NCBI RefSeq assembly: GCF_963576545.1
Contig: NC_083644.1
Span: 27,469,393 to 27,533,392 of the forward strand
Source of the DNA: Limanda limanda
Lineage: Eukaryota; Chordata; Actinopteri; Pleuronectiformes; Pleuronectidae
Reading direction: 5' to 3'
DNA length: 64,000 bases
Part shown: positions 57,862 to 64,000 of the stretch, piece after piece
Position numbering within the stretch: the first letter of the stretch is position 1
Layout: each line of letters starts with the position of its first letter
Made by a program: the position numbers and the translations under genes
Notes under the pieces: generated by a model
What the model was told of the DNA's origin: nothing
The model's database searches: none
Seen by the model: only the letters and a program-made list of their open reading frames with translations

Positions 57862-60800
57862 CTAATACTCGTCCGAGAGCCCAGTGTCCATCTCCAAGAC
57901 CCTGGTCCCGGGGAGACTGTCGTCGCTGTCGTTTGGGGACTCCGACGGAGGATGTGGTCTGGGAGGTGGCCTGGTTCTGGACGTCTGGGTGGAGTTGCGT
58001 CGATGGAAATCCCTGATGATGGTGCGGTCCAAGATGTTCCTCCCAGGAACCCAGAACCTTTCTTCAGGGCCGTAACCCTCCCAGTCCACCAAGTACTGGA
58101 ATCCCCTCCCACGCCGGCGAGACTGCAGGATACGACGGACAGTGTAGGCGGGACCTCCATCAATGAGGCGAGGAGGCGGTGGAGGTGGTGTGGCAGGAAC
58201 CAGGGCGCTCTCTTGGACCGGTTTAACCTTGGAGACATGAAACGTGGGATGAACCCGCATGGATCTAGGGAGTTTGAGCCTCACTGCCACTGGGTTGACG
58301 ATCTCCTGGATCTCGAACGGGCCGATGAAGCGAGGAGCCAGTTTCTTGGATTCCACCCGGAGGGGAAGATCACGGGTGGAAAGCCAAACTTTCTGACCCG
58401 GCTGGTAGTCTGGGGCCTTGGAGCGGTGGCGATTGGCGGCCGCGGTGTAGCGGTCAGCGGCCCGGAGTAGAGCCGCCCTGGCTCGGGTCCAAGTCCTGCG
58501 ACAACGGCGGATGAAGTCCTGGACAGAGGGGCAGGATGTTTCTTTCTCAAGTGCCGGAAAAAGCGGTGGTTGGAACCCATAGGTGCACTCAAAGGGGGAG
58601 AGACCGGTGGCGGAGCTGGTCAAGGTGTTGTGGGCGTATTCTACCCATAGAAGCTGTTCGGACCAAGAAGTAGGGTCTTGAGACGTCATGCAGCGTAGTG
58701 CCGTTTCCATCTCCTGATTCTTGCGTTCGGTCTGGCCGTTGGACTGGGGGTGGTACCCCGAGGACAGGCTGACGGTGGCTCCCAGGAGCGAGCAGAACTC
58801 CCTCCAGAATACTGAGGCGAACTGGGGACCCCGATCAGAGACCACGTCCACTGGGATGCCATGGAGACGGATGACGTGGAGGAGGAGTAGTTTAGCCGTC
58901 TCTTTGGCAGATGGGAGTTTGGGCAGGGGCACGAAATGTGCCATCTTGCTGAACCTATCTACCACCGTCAGGATAGTAGTGTTGCCGCTGGATGGTGGTA
59001 GACCGGTGACAAAGTCCAAAGAAATGTGCGACCAGGGACGATGAGGCACAGGCAGAGGATGTAGAAGACCGGCAGGGGCATGATGAGCCGGCTTGTGCTG
59101 GTTGCAGGTGGGACAGGCATTGACGAACCCCCGAATGTCCTCATCCAGTGACATCCACCAGAACCGGCGCCGCACCACGTCCTTGGTCCGTTGGATCCCT
59201 GGATGACAGGTAAGTTGAGAGCTGTGGGCCCATTGTAGAACCTCGGACCGGAGGTCAGGCGGGACGAACAGACAGTTGGGAGGGCAAGCACTTGGTCCGG
59301 GCTGGTCTTGGGCGGCGACCCTGACCTTCTCCTCTATCTCCCAGGTGAGTGTGGCCACCAGACGGGAAGAAGGCAGGATAGTGTCTGGGTCGGTCCTGTC
59401 CCCCTCCTTTTCCGAGAACTGACGGGACAGGGCATCGGGCTTGACGTTGCGGGACCCCGGTCGATAGGAGAGGGAAAAGTTGAAGCGGGTCAGGAAGAGT
59501 GCCCATCGAGACTGGCGGGAGTTCAGTCTTTTGGCGGACTGGAGGTACTCAAGGTTTTTATGGTCAGTCCATACCAGAAACGGCAGTTTAGTCCCCTCGA
59601 GCCAGTGTCGCCACTCTTCTAAAGCCAACTTGACGGCGAGGAGCTCTTGGTTTCCAATGTCATAATTCCTCTCTGCCGGGGTCAAACGTCGGGAATAGAA
59701 TGCGCAGGGGTGCAACCTCTGGTCGGAGGCTGCTCTCTGGGACAAGACAGCCCCCACTCCCGAGTCGGAAGCGTCCACCTCGACCACGAACTGCCGTTCA
59801 GGGTCCGGTATTTGGAGGATGGGGGCCGAGGTGAATCGTGTCTTCAGGGCCAGAAAAGAGTCATTGGCGGCCGTGGACCAGAGAAACGGAACCTTGGAGG
59901 AGGTAAGAGCTGTGAGGGGGGCCGCCACCGAACTGTAGCCCCTGATGAACTTCCGGTAGAAGTTGGCGAAGCCCAGGAAACGTTGCAGCTGCTTGCGGGA
60001 ATCAGGGGCGGGCCAAGTGGTGACGGCAGAAACCTTGGCTGAGTCCATCTCCACGGTCCCTCTCCCTACAACGTACCCCAGGAAGGAGACAGACGAGACG
60101 TGAAACTCACACTTCTCGGCCTTGATGAACAGGGAGTTTTCCAGCAGACGTTGGAGGACCTTCTGGACGTGATGTACATGTTCCTCTCTGGAGCGGGAGA
60201 AGATCAGAATGTCATCAAGGTACACGAAGACAACCTTGTTGAGCATGTCCCTGAGCACGTCGTTGACCAGAGCCTGGAAGACAGCAGGAGCGTTGGTGAG
60301 GCCGAAGGGCATCACCAGGTACTCGTAGTGACCAGTGGGGGTATTGAACGCCGTCTTCCACTCGTCCCCCTCGCGGATCCGGACCAGGTGGTAGGCGTTG
60401 CGCAGGTCAAGCTTGGTGAATATGGTGGCCCCCTCTAGGAGCTCGAAAGCTGAGGAGATGAGAGGCAGGGGGTACCGGTTCTTGATGGTAATGTCATTCA
60501 ATCCACGATAATCAATGCAGAGGCGGAGTGTCTTGTCTTTCTTCTCCACGAAGAAGAAACCTGCTCCAGCCGGAGACGAGGAAGGGCGGATGATGCCTGC
60601 CGCTAGACCGTCATTGATATATGTCTCCATCGCCCCCCTCTCAGGAACGGACAGGGAATACAGGCGTCCTCTGGGCGGCGTGGCACCGGGCTGGAGGTTG
60701 ATGGCACAGTCATAGGGCCGATGTGGGGGCAGGGAGGTTGCCTTGGGCTTACTGAAGACCTCCCTGAAGTCCAGATACTCAGCCGGGACCCCCAGCACAT

Positions 60801-61332
60801 CAGTAGAAGAACTGGTCGTGGCAGAAGGTCGTGGTGTGGCGGCTTGCTTGAGGCAGACCTGGTGACACGATGAACTCCACCCCAGGATCGCCCCTGTGGT
60901 CCAATCAAGGTGTGGATTGTGACGTCGGAGCCATGGGAACCCCAGAAGGAGAGGATGACGAGAGTGCAGGATGTGAAACTGGAGTGTTTCATGGTGGTTC
61001 CCGGAAATTAACATCCGTATAGGCACTGTCAGGTGGGTCACAGTTCCCAGAAGTCGGCCATCCAGAGCGTTGGTGGAAACTGGAGCTGGCAGGGGAATCT
61101 GACCGACACCCAGCTGCAGAGCTAGGTTAGAGTCCATAATGTTGGCATCAGAGCCAGAGTCAATGAGGGTGGCGAGGGTCTGGGATCCCTCAGGCAGTAG
61201 CAGGCGGACCTGGCACAGGGATCGTGGGCTGGAGGAGGAGCTAGATGTATGACTCACCAGGAACTCCTTCCTTCCTGATGAGCCCGACCTTTTAGCGGGC
61301 ACCTGGAAATAAAGTGTCCCGCTTGGCCACAA
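57862..61332 (-). CDS. pol polyprotein of copy B (intact frame)
   Basis: About 1,156 codons without interruption. Protease DSG at residues 58-60 ([12 protein letters not shown]). Reverse transcriptase about 200-470, with [28 protein letters not shown] and catalytic YLDD at 371-374. RNase H starts at [10 protein letters not shown] (516). The integrase zinc site uses H703, H710, C740 and C743; the catalytic core has D773 (SLDFVTG), D833 (VSDRGPQF) and E869 (NGQTER). The chromodomain at about 1062-1112 ([25 protein letters not shown]) may steer integration to modified histones (family knowledge). The open frame starts without ATG (TTG at 61332) and overlaps gag by about 78 bp in the -1 frame, so expression probably uses frameshifting. 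All catalytic residues I can check are present. Confidence 0.95.
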   Translation of the reverse strand: MWPSGTLYFQVPAKRSGSSGRKEFLVSHTSSSSSSPRSLCQVRLLLPEGSQTLATLIDSGSDANIMDSNLALQLGVGQIPLPAPVSTNALDGRLLGTVTHLTVPIRMLISGNHHETLQFHILHSRHPLLLGFPWLRRHNPHLDWTTGAILGWSSSCHQVCLKQAATPRPSATTSSSTDVLGVPAEYLDFREVFSKPKATSLPPHRPYDCAINLQPGATPPRGRLYSLSVPERGAMETYINDGLAAGIIRPSSSPAGAGFFFVEKKDKTLRLCIDYRGLNDITIKNRYPLPLISSAFELLEGATIFTKLDLRNAYHLVRIREGDEWKTAFNTPTGHYEYLVMPFGLTNAPAVFQALVNDVLRDMLNKVVFVYLDDILIFSRSREEHVHHVQKVLQRLLENSLFIKAEKCEFHVSSVSFLGYVVGRGTVEMDSAKVSAVTTWPAPDSRKQLQRFLGFANFYRKFIRGYSSVAAPLTALTSSKVPFLWSTAANDSFLALKTRFTSAPILQIPDPERQFVVEVDASDSGVGAVLSQRAASDQRLHPCAFYSRRLTPAERNYDIGNQELLAVKLALEEWRHWLEGTKLPFLVWTDHKNLEYLQSAKRLNSRQSRWALFLTRFNFSLSYRPGSRNVKPDALSRQFSEKEGDRTDPDTILPSSRLVATLTWEIEEKVRVAAQDQPGPSACPPNCLFVPPDLRSEVLQWAHSSQLTCHPGIQRTKDVVRRRFWWMSLDEDIRGFVNACPTCNQHKPAHHAPAGLLHPLPVPHRPWSHISLDFVTGLPPSSGNTTILTVVDRFSKMAHFVPLPKLPSAKETAKLLLLHVIRLHGIPVDVVSDRGPQFASVFWREFCSLLGATVSLSSGYHPQSNGQTERKNQEMETALRCMTSQDPTSWSEQLLWVEYAHNTLTSSATGLSPFECTYGFQPPLFPALEKETSCPSVQDFIRRCRRTWTRARAALLRAADRYTAAANRHRSKAPDYQPGQKVWLSTRDLPLRVESKKLAPRFIGPFEIQEIVNPVAVRLKLPRSMRVHPTFHVSKVKPVQESALVPATPPPPPPRLIDGGPAYTVRRILQSRRRGRGFQYLVDWEGYGPEERFWVPGRNILDRTIIRDFHRRNSTQTSRTRPPPRPHPPSESPNDSDDSLPGTRVLEMDTGLSDEY

Positions 61333-62219
61333 TACAGGCAGAGGCTCCCCTCGCGGCGTCTCCTCCTCTCTTCTGGAGTTAGACTGGCCCGACCCACCTG
61401 CATGGGTTCAGGCTCCCCTGAATACCGGCAGCCAGAAAGCATCGATACGTCGGAAGCCGCTGGTGAAGCTTGAATGGACTTGAATGCGACGGTCGATGCG
61501 GGACGCCAGCTCAATGATGCCGTCGACAGTGGTGGGAAGGTCGTATGAAATCAGTTCGTCTTAATGTAGTCAGCGAGCCCCATCAGGAATGCGTCGCACT
61601 GGGCAGCCTGGTTCCACTCACTGGAGCTAGCCTGGGTGCGGAAGTGGATGGAGTAATCGGCCACTGAACGAGACCCTTGCTTCAGACCCAGAAGCCCTCC
61701 AGAAGCGTCCGGACCTCGGGAAGCTTCTCCGAACACTTTGCGGAGCTCAGCGGCGAAGGCTTGGAAAGTGGAGCACGCTGGAGTGCGACGCTCCCACTCG
61801 GCTGTTCCCCACAGCCGAGCGCGCCCCGTCAGATGATTCACGGTGAACGCCACCCTGGCGTCTTCCAAAGCGAAGGTGTGGGGCTGGAGGGCAAACAGGA
61901 TGGAACAGTTCGTGAGGAACGGGCGGCAGCCCTCCGCGTCTCCGGCGTAGCGTTCAGGAACCCCCACACGAGGCTCCGAGGCGGAAGCAGAGGCAGCCGG
62001 GACTGGTAGAGGCTGGACTGGTTCTGGAGGCAGAGGGACAGCTTGAGCAAAAGCTGCGGCGAGTTGTTGGACCTGCGAGGCTAGCAAGGTAAACGCCTGC
62101 TCCTGCTTAGTCACCGCCAGTCGAACATCTGCTGAGTTCGAAAGCAGCAGCGCCTCGTGGTGCTGGAGCATCGCCTCTACATTCTCCAGGCGATCCATCG
62201 GCGTGTGCGCTGGGTCCAT
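61254..62219 (-). pseudogene. gag of copy B, interrupted
   Basis: The ATG at 62219 opens MDPAHTPMDRLENVEAMLQH, followed by a capsid-like region (YAGDAEGCRPFLTNCSILF, FTVNHLTGRARLWGTAEWE) and NQAAQCDAFLMGLADYIK. A TGA then stops it near 61551-61549. The expected continuation ([20 protein letters not shown]) lies in another frame from about 61562, and the original frame resumes further on with [20 protein letters not shown] and the zinc knuckle [14 protein letters not shown] (CX2CX4HX4C, 61299-61340). Two small indels therefore break gag. A helper copy would be required unless the break is a sequencing error. Confidence 0.85.
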
Positions 62220-62236
62220 GTCTGGCCAGATTGTAC
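62220..62236 (-). promoter_or_regulatory. very short leader between 5' LTR and gag
   Basis: Only 17 bp (GTACAATCTGGCCAGAC) separate the LTR end from the gag ATG. There is no TGG directly after the LTR; the first TGG is 8 nt in. A normal 18-nt primer-binding site would have to overlap the gag start. Confidence 0.6.
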
Positions 62237-62935
62237 TGTCACGGGTATGGTGAGGACCCAAATGCAGCACAGGCAGACGAGATCTTAATTGGTAATGAAC
62301 TTTATTTTTCACTGCAGTCTAAAACAGTTCTTAACAGTGGCAGGGTGAAAAGTCTTTGTTCCCAGTGATCTTCAGCGAGATCCGGCAAGGAGTGAGTCTG
62401 GTGTTGCTGAGTGGAGGCAAGGTCCACAGCAGGAGGATTACCTAGATGCAGACAGGTTCAGTGGTGAGCTGTGTAGCAGGCCGGAGCAGGTAGCAAGCAG
62501 GTAGCAAGCAGGTGGCAGGCAGGTAGCAGGCAGATAGCAGGCAGATAGCAGGCAGATAGCAGGTAGCAGGCCGGAGCAGGTAGCAGGCAGGTAGCAGGCA
62601 GATAGCAGGTAGCAGGCCGGAGCAGGTAGCAGGCAGGTAGCAGGCAGGTAGCAGGTAGCAGGCCGGAGCAGGTAGCAGGCAGGTAGCAGGTAGCAGGCCG
62701 GAGCAGGTAGCAGGCAGATAACAGGTAGCAGGCCGGAGAGAGAAATGCTGGAGGTCAGGCATTTACGCAAGACAATCTGGCACTGAAGCAGAGACAGGAG
62801 CAGGCTTATATGCAGCCAGGGCTGTCACAGGTGTGGAGAGTTGGCCTGATGAGGGGGCGTGGCTAACAGGTAGAGTGGAGCAGAGACAGAGGAGTGGAAA
62901 AATACCAGCAGACAGGAGATGAGCAGACTGTGACA
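62237..62935 (-). repeat. 5' LTR of copy B (699 bp)
   Basis: The 237-bp left and 199-bp right flanks of the minisatellite match the 3' LTR base for base as far as I can read. The length difference of 53 bp lies entirely in the minisatellite (62474-62736, 263 bp). TATA-like box near 62804-62813 and polyadenylation signal at 62306-62301, both on the minus strand. Confidence 0.95.
62474..62736 (-). repeat. minisatellite inside the 5' LTR
   Basis: 263 bp of the same word set as 57371-57580 but with more units. At least one substitution (GCAGGTAG against GCAGATAG) also distinguishes the arrays. Confidence 0.9.
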
Positions 62936-62940
62936 AAAGG

Positions 62941-64000
62941 ATATACTCGACATAAATATATGAATACCCGTTTCCTCACCAAACATTATTTATATTTTCA
63001 ACAAATGTATGTACTTTAATATTCATATCCCTATAGAATTGAGCTCATTATTTACTTACACATATTACACATTATTTTTTTATTAATTTTATTTTGTGTA
63101 AGTAATACAGTTCATTATATTCATTAAGTCTTCAGCTGATAGACCCTGTTTTTGGCTCACTATGAATCAGGTGTAGGTTGGTAATGCATTTTATAAACAA
63201 TGATTAGATATGTATATATAAATATACAGTATATCAGAGTATATTATATATATTATGTATTATATTGTATATTTGTTTTGCTATAACCACAAATTTGAAT
63301 AGAGTGTGTTCTTTTGGTGTAATGTGACCATGTTGCAAAGGAACATTTCTCTAACGTTTTCCTTTCACACATGCACAATGCAACAGGAAATTCTCTGCTT
63401 AGACACGTTCTCAACAACAAAAAATCCTCAAAAGATTCAGGTGAGGGCTGATGTAGCAGGAGGATGTAGGTGTTTGTTTTGTTGTTGTTCCTATCCACGC
63501 CTCATTTTTAGTAAAACTACGAGGCTGCAGCGGATTTTGGTTTAATAATAGCATGGTAAAACAGTCTCACATACACAAACACACACACAAAGAAAACAGA
63601 AACTTCTCTGAAACAAGTTGTTGAAATGGGTTGGGTGTCACTGGTTTGAAAACCTTTGACAGGCACATTGTATTGCTCTGCTGTATGGAGTGTGGAGACA
63701 GTCTATTAGAAGTGCAGAGTTTATATTTTTGAATGTGCTTTCCCCTTTTCCTTCAAGGAAACAACGTGGGAGATAATGGGAAAATAGCCTTAAACTGAGT
63801 ATAGGAGTGAAAAAAAAAGATAAGAGGGGAAAGATTTTCTCACCTTTGCAGTTCTCCCAGGGCAACGCATTAAAACACATGATACTTTATAACACTGGAT
63901 AATTTCCGTCTCCCCAACTTGCCCCTAATCAGATCAATATTACATGTCGAGGGAGATGAAATCAGATTTGTGCTCAAAGGAGGTAACCTTACATACAAAT
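62941..64000. other. unassigned AT-rich flank
   Basis: TA-rich simple sequence lies at 63206-63270 and a CA tract at 63575-63590. No gene or element recognised up to the window end. Confidence 0.45.

Larger units (their letters stand above)
57129..62940 (-). mobile_element. complete young gypsy chromovirus, copy B
   Basis: Minus-strand element with two LTRs (57134-57779 and 62237-62935), gag, protease, reverse transcriptase, RNase H, integrase and chromodomain. AAAGG flanks it on both sides (57129-57133 and 62936-62940), a 5-bp target duplication as usual for Ty3/gypsy. The LTRs look identical outside an internal minisatellite. Pol is open over 1,150 codons; gag is interrupted. The flanking DNA continues across the insertion as ATAAATGCAAAAGG then ATATACTCG. 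Confidence 0.96.

Noticed and set aside
59647..60042. Plus-strand frames opposite copy B pol (57738-60715)
   Set aside because: They mirror the real minus-strand pol and have no motif of their own.

Overview
The window looks like teleost fish chromosomal DNA. It has vertebrate base composition, and transposon families that I know from ray-finned fish: chromodomain Ty3/gypsy elements, CR1/L2-type LINEs, several hAT groups, piggyBac-like and Kolobok-like elements, and tRNA-derived SINEs. (GT)n microsatellites are frequent. I found no host protein-coding gene, tRNA or rRNA gene that I can defend. Assignments rest on protein motifs and terminal sequences read by eye; no database search was possible.

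Layout. 1-22: SINE tail. 359-3206: decayed Ty3/gypsy element with a truncated 5' LTR, a large internal deletion and CRE-like repeats in its LTR. 4520-7800: near full-length CR1/L2-group LINE broken by two frameshifts. 8341-11578: two adjacent hAT remnants, the second split by a non-autonomous hAT insertion with an exact 8-bp target duplication. 12608-13567: fold-back hAT element with an exact 8-bp duplication. 13854-22500: mostly unassigned sequence with LINE and SINE tails and a short direct repeat. 22547-22970: possible piggyBac relic. 24452-24975 and 31072-31860: two copies of an unnamed element. 25327-26342: hAT element with an 8-bp duplication. 27190-30225: minus-strand chromodomain gypsy pol remnant (copy A). 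33562-34347: Kolobok-like element with a THAP-like reading frame. 39300-40637: LTR fragment and a second fold-back hAT. 42523-43700: hAT relic. 47194-48423: a DNA transposon with 9-bp duplications that holds a RecQ-like helicase N-terminus, a MADF-like fragment and an antisense piece of histone H3. 50100-51771: coiled-coil relic, hAT end and piggyBac N-terminus. 52930-55410: SINE, LTR-like and LINE pieces. 57129-62940: complete, very young minus-strand gypsy chromovirus (copy B).

How the parts relate. Copy B is the only element that looks recently mobile. Its LTRs appear identical outside a minisatellite, its 5-bp target duplication is exact and its pol frame is open, but gag is interrupted. 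Non-autonomous hAT elements are the other prominent source of insertions; each of the four complete ones keeps an exact 8-bp duplication. The best candidate for something unusual is the 47.2-48.4 kb composite with its captured histone H3 piece.
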